Shown here: piece by piece, positions 45,646 to 55,966 of the stretch
Layout: each line of letters opens with the position of its first letter
Numbering within the stretch: position 1 is the first letter of the stretch
Assembly: GCF_945859705.1 (NCBI RefSeq)
Contig: NC_079134.1
Location: 86,756,973 to 86,820,972, forward strand
Direction: 5' to 3'
Origin: Episyrphus balteatus
Taxonomy: Eukaryota; Arthropoda; Insecta; Diptera; Syrphidae
DNA length: 64,000 nt
Notes under the pieces: model-generated
The model's database searches: none
What the model saw: the letters and a program-made list of their open reading frames with translations, nothing else
Told to the model about the DNA's origin: nothing
Program-made: the position numbers and the translations under genes

Positions 45646-46510
45646 CAGGCATGTCAAACTTGCGGCCCGCGGGCCGCATGCGGCCCACAACGAATAACTT
45701 TGCGGCCCGGCCCTGTCCACATTTTTATTAATTTTGAGTTTTAGATTATAATTTAGATTTTATGTTCACAGCTTTTGACACACATGCACCTCCTTTTTTT
45801 CCTAATCAACAAATAAATATGGGACAAAACCAAACAAAATAGTAAATTTTATAAGATCTCGTGGCTTAAATCAGGGCAAGTTATGTGATTTCTTAAAGTG
45901 AACTAGGAAGCGAATATTCTGAGTTAACCTACAAACGATTTTGGGGCTTTGGAATATTTTTTTAGTTTTTAATGATAAAAGTCTTTAAACCAGCATATCT
46001 TGCTATCTTAAATGGTTGCAGAGTTTATAATTCATGATACTTACCTAGATGTAGCAAAACATTTATTGAGTTAAACTCAAAACTGCGAGCAAAATTCATA
46101 ATAATAACGAATATGTGAACAAATGCAACATTCAAATGCAAATTTGCATTCAAATGCAACCTAGCTCTTTTGGAACATCAGAAGATAAACCAGGACTTGA
46201 CGTATCAAAAATACTACGCAAAAAATCTAAACTATAAAATTGAATACGAAAAAGACTTGCAGAATATTTCTTGAAAGACAAGTTTTCTTAATTTTTTTCG
46301 ATTTGTTCCATAAACATAGAATTATTGCCGAATTTGACTTCGAAATAAGTTCCAAATTCGTTGAAATGCCCGATTTTATAAGTATTTTTGTGCACTTGAA
46401 AACTGCCATATAAAATCGTTTGCAAATTTCACAGTAGGTACCTGTCGATGCGAGCAGTTATTTCAGTTATTAAGAGGAATGAGTTACCTATAAAATCCTG
46501 AATAACTAAC
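45646..46510 (+). pseudogene. hAT remnant
   Basis: CAGGCATGTCAAACTTGCGG followed by CCCGCGGGCC at 45646 is a typical terminus of the same hAT group as at 15122. Near 46442-46500 the plus strand reads CEQLF, then after a frameshift SVIKRNELPIKS, matching the CEQQFSLMNRNESPVKS peptide of the other remnant. The intervening sequence has no clear transposase frame and the right terminus was not found. Confidence 0.6.
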
Positions 46511-46640
46511 TTTGGTCTGAGAAAAAAAAGGTAAATGAAAAAAAATTTTTTCCTCATTTTTGCTGTTTTTTTTTACAAAATTTTTTACATATAAAAATTG
46601 TAGCTTAACATGTTAGTAGTATAGACTAGAGGGTTCTGGA

Positions 46641-46865
46641 ACACCGGTATCACCGGTATCACCGGTATCAGCGGTATCACCGGTATGGGTTTTGACATAT
46701 GCTATACCGCTATACCGGTATGGATTCTAATCTATGCTATACCGGTATGGGTTTTGATCTGTGCTATACCGGTATGGATTTTGATATATGCTATACCGGT
46801 ATGGATTCTGATGTGTGCTATACCGGTATGAGTTCTGATTTATGCTATACCGATATTATTTTGGG
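46641..46865. repeat. ACCGGTAT minisatellite, left arm
   Basis: It begins with 10-bp CACCGGTATC units, then about six 33-bp units of the type GCTATACCGGTATGGATTCT. ACCGGT is palindromic. The translated CYTGMDSDVCYTGM frame is a by-product of the 33-bp period. Confidence 0.93.
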
Positions 46866-46889
46866 TTCTAGACCATGCTTAGCAAACGG

Positions 46890-47299
46890 TAGAACGCAAA
46901 AAAAAAACGTAAAATTCACGTTGACGTTAAAACGCAAAAACGTAAAATTCACGTTAAAACGTAAAATTCGCGTTCACGTTAAAACGCAAAAAACGTAAAA
47001 TTCGCGTTCACGTTAAAACGCAAAAAACGTAAAATTCACGTTAAAACGTAAAATTCACGTTCACGTTAAAACGCAAAAACGTAAAATTCACGTTAAAACG
47101 TAAAATTCGCGTTCACGTTAAAACGCAAAAAACGTAAAATTCACGTTAAAACGTAAAATTCACGTTCACGTTAAAAACGCAAAAACGTAAAATTCACGTT
47201 CGGTTCACGTTCACGTTAAAACGCAAAAAACGTAAAATTCACGTTAAAACGTAAAATTCACGTTCACGTTAAAAACGCAAAAACGTAAAATTCACGTTT
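46890..47299. repeat. ACGTAAAATTCACGTT minisatellite, left arm
   Basis: Interleaved short units AACGTAAAATTC, ACGTTCACGTT and AAAACGCAAAA form higher-order repeats of roughly 55-65 bp for about 410 bp. Confidence 0.93.
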
Positions 47300-47613
47300 G
47301 GATTTCTAACACCATATCTATTTTTCTATCTATTAGTTTTTTCTATCTATTAGTTGTGGGATTGGATTTTCAGTGATAAATTGGTTGTGGGATATACTTT
47401 CATAGTTGGATTTTTTGAATAGCACAACATTAGCACCTGCACGGCATGCAATATAAAATTGATGTGTGCATTGGATAAACATATTCTCAATAGGATGTCC
47501 ATATGCTTAAGATCAAATAAGAACTAGCATTCCAAAATACTTACCTCTGTTGGTTGTGCTGCTTAGAAATATATACAATGCAAGAGAATTTCAGAAGAGT
47601 TTGATTAAAAGAC

Positions 47614-47616
<3 letters not shown>

Positions 47617-47646
<30 letters not shown>
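47617..47646. repeat. T30 run after polymerase stop (left arm)
   Basis: On the minus strand this is an A run 26 bases after the polymerase stop codon, preceded by AATAAAAATAAATATT. Confidence 0.9.
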
Positions 47647-47651
<5 letters not shown>

Positions 47652-47672
47652 TTATTTTTATTTAGATCAGTT

Positions 47673-50082
47673 TTATATGTCATTTTCAAGTTCTATTCGA
47701 AAATGACCCCAAGCTAGTGTATTTACATTATTGCTACATATAAATCTTTTGTTATCAGAAGAACTTAAACTTAATTTGTTTATACATTCAGTGTATATAG
47801 TATGATGTTTAGATCTAAAGTTCAACATTTTACTATAGAAGTTTTGTTTGTGTAGCAAACAGTCTCTGTAATTTTGTAAAGACATTTTTTTTACAGCTGA
47901 TGATTTAACACCCTTAGCCTTTTTTATTAGAGCTGCATCTTCTATGTCTATACTATACATTTTAGCTCTTAATCCTATAAATTCCTTCATTATTAGACCA
48001 TTATTTTCATCCTTCATAAATCCTAACTTTTTAACATTGAGCTGGGCAATACCATAGCGGTTTTGGTGTGGATAGTCTGAAGTATCAAATTTATCTATTA
48101 TATCATTTCTTATATCATTATAGAAATCATCTGTTCTTATTTTATAAATAAATGAATCGGTATCCATGTAGGCCAGATTTAGGTTGTCATTAAATTTAGG
48201 TTTCATGTATGCATAATGAAAGTCGTACATTTTATACTTTGAAATCTCCAAAACACAAAAACCTAAGTATATAGGCTTATTATATACACTGTGAATTCGT
48301 TTTAACTGAATAGCAGCCATGGTTTCCGAAAATTCTAATATGCTATGAAAATTAGGTTTAGCTATAAGAGCGCGACTACCGAGATGGGTACCTTTGCTTT
48401 CTATAGAATCGACAATTCGAACATCTTTTCGTTTGTCTACATTTTCCATAGTTTTTCCGAATACAGCATTATTGCAAAGTTTACGTTGATCCTTTTCAAA
48501 CTTTGTGGTGGCTTTTTTTCTTAGTTCATTGTTTAAATCAATATATTTTTTAAGCCATTGAGATTGTTTGAATTGCATCACTCTATGAATTTTCTTAAGC
48601 ACCAAACCATTATCAAGGCATTGAATTAATGTTTTGTAATGAATTATATAATTAACTTTATTATTCAAATCAGCAATTAATTTTTTATCGGATTTACCAG
48701 ACAATGGAATGTTTGAAGGACAGAATGGAAGATCATTATGATTATCATGTATTTCTAGGGGGTACTCGAGATCCACTTCTAAAACATAACCAATGTTTAT
48801 ATTTGAAATTAACCAGCCTTTAATATCATCTAAATTAGTTGGAGGTTCAACCCATTTAAAGTTTGAATGTGGGAGGTAATCAGACATGGCCCAACCGTAT
48901 AGGTTATTAGCATCCAAGTACATTAAGTAATCAGATGGTTTACTTGAATCATAATCAACCATATATTTATTATTTGCTTTACAATGTCGCAAGCTACATT
49001 GTGTTAAACCTCCTCTTATACCCTTAGCGAAAAAGTTATACATGTTGATGTCTGTCAAAAGTTCAAGCTTAACACCTGTTTCTTTCAACATAGCATCCCA
49101 CGAAAAACCTGGCAATGTATAATAGTGACAGGGATCTAGACCATAAATTGTTCTAGAATCAATTCTAAATTTTTCAAAAATGTCTGCTAAAATTAAGACG
49201 TCTGTAATTAAATAGTGTTCAAGATATTCTCTTAAATTACTACATTTAAAATGTGACCAAACTTTCTCAGCATGATTATAATCATCTTGGTTACAATCCT
49301 CTTCAACCAAAGAATTTCTAAATGATTCTATTGGAGGAAGCTCCGTCTCACTTAATTTTTCTATAGAATCTAAATAATCATAGCATAAAACACCCTTACG
49401 AGTCATAAGTTGAATAGATTCATCATCTTTGAAAAATGTTGATAAAATTTTAAAATCTTTTTTTTCATTAAGAGTTTTTGCTATCTTATCTATACTTGAA
49501 GGTAAAAATCTAAATGAGTCTAAGAACCGTAATTCTAGAAACTCGCTCTGCTCACTATTTATTAATAGTTTTGCTGATATGGATATATATTTCTCTTTAT
49601 TGAGAGGAATAATATTGATAAAACCTTTGATATTACCCAGCTCTTTTATAAATAAATGAGAATCATAACCGGTTAAATTATGGAAAAAAATTGGAATGAA
49701 TTTAGGTATCTTATAGTTTAAGTTACATTTTGAATGCGCTGCTCCTCTGAATTTACCAGTCAAGTGATCATGATCTCGTACCTTTACATCGCCCCATACT
49801 GACTTCTTACAAATATGACATCTTGTTGTCTGCTGAAATTTGATTTCATCCTGGGGTGTTATATTAATTTTAATCTTCTTACTCAAATGATGTCGATGAA
49901 TATGTTTGGAGTCTTCAATTAAGTTCGTAACAAAAACTCGTGCACAGTCTTCACCTAGAGAGAGCGATCATAATTTTCATATAGCATAAGAGATAAATCC
50001 TTTAAAACAAATTTACTTACCGGTGTATTTAAACAATTTATTTAGAGATGGATCAAATGAGCATTTGATAAAGTATGAAACT
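47673..50082 (-). CDS. Protein-primed family B DNA polymerase, left copy (5' partial, one intron)
   Basis: Mirror copy of the right-arm polymerase (50023-52671); the domain description is given there. On the minus strand exon 1 covers only 50082-50021 (VSYFIKCSFDPSLNKLF), a 66-bp intron covers 50020-49955, and exon 2 runs from 49954 to the stop at 47673. It lacks the exonuclease I segment with the DFE residues, because the palindrome axis falls inside the gene. There is no ATG before exon 2, and TTG at 49886 is not a credible start. It differs from the right copy at two residues (Pro and Glu here). Confidence 0.88.
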
Positions 50083-52671
50083 GAATGTAACAAAATTGTG
50101 ACAGCCCTACCAAATGAGACAAATAATATACTACAGTTTGAGCATCAATCGAGGTCACTCGAAGTACCATTTGCCATCTATGCAGATTTTGAATGTATGC
50201 TGGTGAAACCTGATCCCTCAAAATCATCGACTACATCGATTAAAAAACATGTGCCGATTGCTGTTTCATACTTTATCAAATGCTCATTTGATCCATCTCT
50301 AAATAAATTGTTTAAATACACCGGTAAGTAAATTTGTTTTAAAGGATTTATCTCTTATGCTATATGAAAATTATGATCGCTCTCTCTAGGTGAAGACTGT
50401 GCACGAGTTTTTGTTACGAACTTAATTGAAGACTCCAAACATATTCATCGACATCATTTGAGTAAGAAGATTAAAATTAATATAACACCCCAGGATGAAA
50501 TCAAATTTCAGCAGACAACAAGATGTCATATTTGTAAGAAGTCAGTATGGGGCGATGTAAAGGTACGAGATCATGATCACTTGACTGGTAAATTCAGAGG
50601 AGCAGCGCATTCAAAATGTAACTTAAACTATAAGATACCTAAATTCATTCCAATTTTTTTCCATAATTTAACCGGTTATGATTCTCATTTATTTATAAAA
50701 GAGCTGGGTAATATCAAAGGTTTTATCAATATTATTCCTCTCAATAAAGAGAAATATATATCCATATCAGCAAAACTATTAATAAATAGTGAGCAGAGCG
50801 AGTTTCTAGAATTACGGTTCTTAGACTCATTTAGATTTTTACCTTCAAGTATAGATAAGATAGCAAAAACTCTTAATGAAAAAAAAGATTTTAAAATTTT
50901 ATCAACATTTTTCAAAGATGATGAATCTATTCAACTTATGACTCGTAAGGGTGTTTTATGCTATGATTATTTAGATTCTATAGAAAAATTAAGTGAGACG
51001 GAGCTTCCTCCAATAGAATCATTTAGAAATTCTTTGGTTGAAGAGGATTGTAACCAAGATGATTATAATCATGCTGAGAAAGTTTGGTCACATTTTAAAT
51101 GTAGTAATTTAAGAGAATATCTTGAACACTATTTAATTACAGACGTCTTAATTTTAGCAGACATTTTTGAAAAATTTAGAATTGATTCTAGAACAATTTA
51201 TGGTCTAGATCCCTGTCACTATTATACATTGCCAGGTTTTTCGTGGGATGCTATGTTGAAAGAAACAGGTGTTAAGCTTGAACTTTTGACAGACATCAAC
51301 ATGTATAACTTTTTCGCTAAGGGTATAAGAGGAGGTTTAACACAATGTAGCTTGCGACATTGTAAAGCAAATAATAAATATATGGTTGATTATGATTCAA
51401 GTAAACCATCTGATTACTTAATGTACTTGGATGCTAATAACCTATACGGTTGGGCCATGTCTGATTACCTCCCACATTCAAACTTTAAATGGGTTGAACC
51501 TCCAACTAATTTAGATGATATTAAAGGCTGGTTAATTTCAAATATAAACATTGGTTATGTTTTAGAAGTGGATCTCGAGTACCCCCTAGAAATACATGAT
51601 AATCATAATGATCTTCCATTCTGTCCTTCAAACATTTCATTGTCTGGTAAATCCGATAAAAAATTAATTGCTGATTTGAATAATAAAGTTAATTATATAA
51701 TTCATTACAAAACATTAATTCAATGCCTTGATAATGGTTTGGTGCTTAAGAAAATTCATAGAGTGATGCAATTCAAACAATCTCAATGGCTTAAAAAATA
51801 TATTGATTTAAACAATGAACTAAGAAAAAAAGCCACCACAAAGTTTGAAAAGGATCAACGTAAACTTTGCAATAATGCTGTATTCGGAAAAACTATGGAA
51901 AATGTAGACAAACGAAAAGATGTTCGAATTGTCGATTCTATAGAAAGCAAAGGTACCCATCTCGGTAGTCGCGCTCTTATAGCTAAACCTAATTTTCATA
52001 GCATATTAGAATTTTCGGAAACCATGGCTGCTATTCAGTTAAAACGAATTCACAGTGTATATAATAAGCCTATATACTTAGGTTTTTGTGTTTTGGAGAT
52101 TTCAAAGTATAAAATGTACGACTTTCATTATGCATACATGAAACCTAAATTTAATGACAACCTAAATCTGGCCTACATGGATACCGATTCATTTATTTAT
52201 AAAATAAGAACAGATGATTTCTATAATGATATAAGAAATGATATAATAGATAAATTTGATACTTCAGACTATCCACACCAAAACCGCTATGGTATTGCCC
52301 AGCTCAATGTTAAAAAGTTAGGATTTATGAAGGATGAAAATAATGGTCTAATAATGAAGGAATTTATAGGATTAAGAGCTAAAATGTATAGTATAGACAT
52401 AGAAGATGCAGCTCTAATAAAAAAGGCTAAGGGTGTTAAATCATCAGCTGTAAAAAAAATGTCTTTACAAAATTACAGAGACTGTTTGCTACACAAACAA
52501 AACTTCTATAGTAAAATGTTGAACTTTAGATCTAAACATCATACTATATACACTGAATGTATAAACAAATTAAGTTTAAGTTCTTCTGATAACAAAAGAT
52601 TTATATGTAGCAATAATGTAAATACACTAGCTTGGGGTCATTTTCGAATAGAACTTAAAAATGACATATAA
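50023..52671 (+). CDS. Protein-primed family B DNA polymerase, right copy (5' partial, one intron)
   Basis: Polinton/Maverick-like or related DNA polymerase with proofreading. Exon 1 (50023-50323) holds VPFAIYADFECML, the exonuclease I motif. A GTAAGT...CTCTCTAG intron (50324-50389, 66 bp) splices in frame to GEDCARVFV. Counting from the TTG at 50458: an endonuclease VII-like zinc module C23-x2-C26, DHDHLTGKFRG, H51-x2-C54; exonuclease II HNLTGYD (69-75); motif A YLDANNLYGWAM; motif B LCNNAVFGKTMEN; motif C AYMDTDSF. The stop is at 52669-52671. All catalytic motifs look intact. The true N-terminus and promoter are missing, since sequence left of 50083 is the inverted arm. No other Polinton gene is in the window. 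Confidence 0.92.
50083..50259. other. Unique spacer at the palindrome centre
   Basis: These 177 bp have no inverted partner. On the plus strand they encode the polymerase segment from TECNKIV through IYADFECMLVKP to KKHVPIA. They therefore belong to the right-hand gene, and the left arm is the inverted copy. Confidence 0.9.
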
Positions 52672-52692
52672 AACTGATCTAAATAAAAATAA

Positions 52693-52697
<5 letters not shown>

Positions 52698-52745
<48 letters not shown>
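52698..52745. repeat. A48 run after polymerase stop (right arm)
   Basis: It follows TAAACTGATC and AATAAAAATAAATATT. It may be a genomic A run at the gene's polyadenylation region. The retained intron argues against a processed copy. Confidence 0.9.
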
Positions 52746-52748
<3 letters not shown>

Positions 52749-53049
52749 GTCTTTTAATCAAACTCTTCTGAAATTCTCTTGCATTGTATATATTTCTAAG
52801 CAGCACAACCAACAGAGGTAAGTATTTTGGAATGCTAGTTCTTATTTGATCTTAAGCATATGGACATCCTATTGAGAATATGTTTATCCAATGCACACAT
52901 CAATTTTATATTGCATGCCGTGCAGGTGCTAATGTTGTGCTATTCAAAAAATCCAACTATGAAAGTATATCCCACAACCAATTTATCACTGAAAATCCAA
53001 TCCCACAACTAATGTTGAAATGAAAAAAAAAATAGATATGGTGTTAGAA

Positions 53050-53430
53050 ATCCAAACGTGAATTTTACGTTTTTGCGTTTTTAACGTGAACGTGAATTTT
53101 ACGTTTTAACGTGAATTTTACGTTTTTTGCGTTTTAACGTGAACGTGAACCGAACGTGAATTTTACGTTTTTGCGTTTTTAACGTGAACGTGAATTTTAC
53201 GTTTTAACGTGAATTTTACGTTTTTTGCGTTTTAACGTGAACGCGAATTTTACGTTTTAACGTGAATTTTACGTTTTTGCGTTTTAACGTGAACGTGAAT
53301 TTTACGTTTTAACGTGAATTTTACGTTTTTTGCGTTTTAACGTGAACGCGAATTTTACGTTTTAACGTGAATTTTACGTTTTTGCGTTTTAACGTCAACG
53401 TGAATTTTACGTTTTTTTTTTGCGTTCTAC
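53050..53430. repeat. AACGTGAATTTTACGTTT minisatellite, right arm
   Basis: Inverted counterpart of 46890-47299, with the same unit order. Confidence 0.93.
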
Positions 53431-53454
53431 CGTTTGCTAAGCATGGTCTAGAAC

Positions 53455-53678
53455 CCAAAATAATATCGGTATAGCATAAATCAGAACTCATACCGGTATA
53501 GCACACATCAGAATCCATACCGGTATAGCATATATCAAAATCCATACCGGTATAGCACAGATCAAAACCCATACCGGTATAGCATAGATTAGAATCCATA
53601 CCGGTATAGCGGTATAGCATATGTCAAAACCCATACCGGTGATACCGCTGATACCGGTGATACCGGTGATACCGGTGT
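53455..53678. repeat. ATACCGGT minisatellite, right arm
   Basis: Inverted counterpart of 46641-46865, ending in 10-bp GATACCGGTG units. Confidence 0.93.
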
Positions 53679-53702
53679 TCCAGAACCCTCTAGTCTATAC
53701 TA

Positions 53703-54632
53703 CTTTCCATGCTTCATTATAGTTTGCCGAAGATCCTTGTATTAGGCTAGCAATAGAAGTTCGAGCATCACCGGTTATACACGATCGCAAGTGATTTAAT
53801 TTCACAGAATCTGGCACATTATTCTTATTGTGAACCAAATCTATGAAGAGGTCGGAAAATATCTTCCACTCTTCAATTTTTCCATCGAATTTAGGCAGTT
53901 CAATTTTTGGACTTTGTGTTAATACATTTGCATATGGATCAGATTTTATGCTCTCATGATTTTCTTCCAACTTGAAAAGAAGTAATTTCAGATCTTCTTC
54001 CAACTCGATTATATAATTTTCTTCTCTGAATTCCTCTTCTTGTATTGGATTCATCTTAGACAGCTCAACTTGCAGTCGGTCATTCCACCGTTTCAATTTT
54101 CCAATCCATATGTTTTTTGTATGAGGACGGGAAATTGCCTCAAGTTTCGCCTCGTCTATTGTTTTTTTAAACTTTCCATTATTGTACGTAATTTCGTTAA
54201 ATCTATTTGAGTTTCACGATTTGTTATTGTTTTCATCATGATCTCATTCATTTGTTTTTGCTGCAAGTCTAGTCCAGTGGCTAGCTGCTGATTAACAGTT
54301 TTTATTTCTGCTATTTTGCTAGCTAACATTGCTTCGCTTATGCCTTGTTCAACACTGTCCAGATCTTTGTTTTTCAGCAAATTTTGAATTTTCTGAAAGT
54401 AGTTCTCTGCTCCTTTCATCCATTGTTCTTTAAAATAGGGAACATCAATAACACCAAGCTTATGAAGTAGCTTGTCATTTTCCTTGAATGCTTGAAGATT
54501 CTTTTCAGCATAGACAAGAATTTCTTGGTTTTTGCTGCGTGTTGTTACACTTTCTCCATCTTTTAATAACTTTTCCAGGTTTTTTAATATTTCAACCTGT
54601 TTTTCAATTACTTTTAAATGCTCTGATGACAT
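53703..54632 (-). pseudogene. BEL/Pao gag, truncated
   Basis: The minus strand starts at ATG 54630-54632 (MSSEHLKVIEKQVEILKNLE) with a long coiled-coil-rich region. After a frame break near 54130 it continues with the DUF1759-type gag core: IELPKFDGKIEEWKIFSDLF, DLVHNKNNVPDSVKLNHL, RSCITGDA and NYNEAWKVV. This is the conserved capsid region of BEL/Pao elements. The frame stops where the palindrome begins (53704), so the rest of gag, protease, RT and integrase are absent. No BEL sequence was found left of the palindrome. Confidence 0.88.
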
Positions 54633-54693
54633 TGTTGAATTTGTTTTTTTTTTTTACTTGTTATGATTTTTCACTGAATATGATTTTTTTTTT

Positions 54694-54831
54694 ACTTGTC
54701 AGTATTTGTAGCTCTGACAACGCTAATTTTCACTTTATATATTTTTTGGTACTTGTCAGTATTTGTAGCTCTGACAACGCTAATTTTACTTTATCAGTAT
54801 TTGTAGCTCTGATAACGCTAAACTTCACTCG
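54694..54831. repeat. Three ~50-bp repeats in the BEL leader
   Basis: AGTATTTGTAGCTCTGACAA followed by CGCTAA occurs at about 54701, 54758 and 54796. They lie between the LTR and the gag start. Confidence 0.88.
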
Positions 54832-54860
54832 TTCGTTTATTAAAAATCTCTTACCACTGG

Positions 54861-55149
54861 TGGGGGAAAATTTTTAATATAGCTCGAAGGACCAAATGAT
54901 TGAGTAAAACTCGGTTGTAAGTCGAATGAATACTAATTTTATTTCACTACGTTCCTACTATATATATACAATTTTCTAGTCTTATCTTCTATTCTTAATG
55001 TCTATGTTCTTATCTATCTATTCTTACTTATGTAATTTATCTGTAGATAACCGACAGTGTATGCTTAGGGTAATCTGTCTTATCTTTATTTCACATACAC
55101 ATTGGGTTATCTATAGATTTGTTATGTTCATAATGTTTGAACAACAACA
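54861..55149 (-). repeat. BEL/Pao 5' LTR
   Basis: On the minus strand it runs from TGTTGTTCAAACATTATGAA to ATTTTCCCCCA, beginning TG and ending CA. It contains TTTGGTCCTTCGAGC, a sequence typical of BEL/Pao LTR ends. The exact outer border is ambiguous within ACAACAACA. The sister LTR is not in the window. Confidence 0.72.
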
Positions 55150-55502
55150 TTTTCTATCGATTTAGTGCACATTATTTTTGTTGAAACAAATAAAAAATAA
55201 GTAATATTAAGTCAAAGACGTTTTTTTGTTTAGCAAACTCTTGCCTTATTATTTTGTAAACGGTGCAAGTTTTGGCTAAAAAAATAAATTATTGTTGTAG
55301 TCCTTTAAATTATCTACAATTTAAAAAAAAAATTAGCTCTCTACGACCCATGAAATTACAAAAGTAATTGTAGTAATTAAATATGTTGGTAATTTGAAAG
55401 TAATTACATTGTCATTGAAACTTTGAAATTAACTACTAAATTAAATTAAACATTTTATTTTATTCAAACGAAACAAAATCATTCAATAAATTAATTAATA
55501 TT
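55150..55502. other. AT-rich spacer
   Basis: Nothing recognised. Confidence 0.4.
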
Positions 55503-55646
55503 AGCTGGGTTTTATTACTCCCGTGATCCAGATCAGATCATTTTGTTTGTTAGCTTTACAATAGCAAAGCAAGATCCTGCTTTTTTTGTAAGGCAAATAA
55601 AAACAATATGATTTGATCTGGATCACGAGAATAATAAAACCCAGCT
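55503..55646. mobile_element. 144-bp hairpin MITE
   Basis: AGCTGGGTTTTATTACTCCC followed by GTGATCCAGATCA is inverted at 55608-55646 with two or three mismatches. It is almost entirely TIR, with a loop of about 60 bp. Confidence 0.88.
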
Positions 55647-55955
55647 GTTATCACATTACACTGGTAGCTTATTTTTGCTTTAAGCAAAACAAACTGTTCA
55701 AAGTTTGTGTAACTTATTATAATTAGTAATTGATTACAAATTTAATGATTACTCCCCAACTCTGATCAAGCAGGACACTTTAAATATTTTATGAACTACG
55801 TTTTAAATAAAACGAGATGAATTAGGTATAATAAAATTTATGACTTTTCTGATTAGATTGTGAATGACTTTTTTTTTTTTTATTATTATTGGTGTTTTAT
55901 AAGAATAAATTTATAAAACACTATAATGTTTATCACACATTTCCTGAAGAAAATT
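55647..55955. other. AT-rich spacer
   Basis: Nothing recognised. The sequence before 55956 is probably continuous with 58245 onward, once the LINE insertion is removed. Confidence 0.4.
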
Positions 55956-55966
55956 GACCGCAAAGT
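55956..55966. repeat. LINE X target-site duplication, left
   Basis: GACCGCAAAGT, repeated exactly at 58234-58244. Confidence 0.92.

Larger units (their letters stand above)
46615..50082. repeat. Left arm of a 7.1 kb palindrome
   Basis: Inverted copy of 50260-53704 with a handful of differences: homopolymer lengths (30 T against 48 A), a small replacement near 47315-47350, and two amino-acid changes in the polymerase (Pro/Ser, Glu/Lys). The outer edge shares AGTAGTATAGACTAG with the right arm and then stops. Left of it is AT-rich sequence after the hAT remnant. Confidence 0.97.
50260..53704. repeat. Right arm of the 7.1 kb palindrome
   Basis: It runs from GTTTCATACTTTATCAAATG at the axis to CTATACTACT at 53704. 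Outside, a BEL/Pao gag frame begins immediately. Confidence 0.97.

Noticed and set aside
46699..46998. 99-codon gene with CYTGMDS repeats
   Set aside because: It is the translation of the 33-bp minisatellite plus part of the next array. The identical frame in the other arm follows from the palindrome.
52672..52745. Polymerase copy as a processed retrocopy because of the A48 run
   Set aside because: The 66-bp intron is retained in both copies, and the A run is also present in mirror position, so it is simply part of the duplicated segment.
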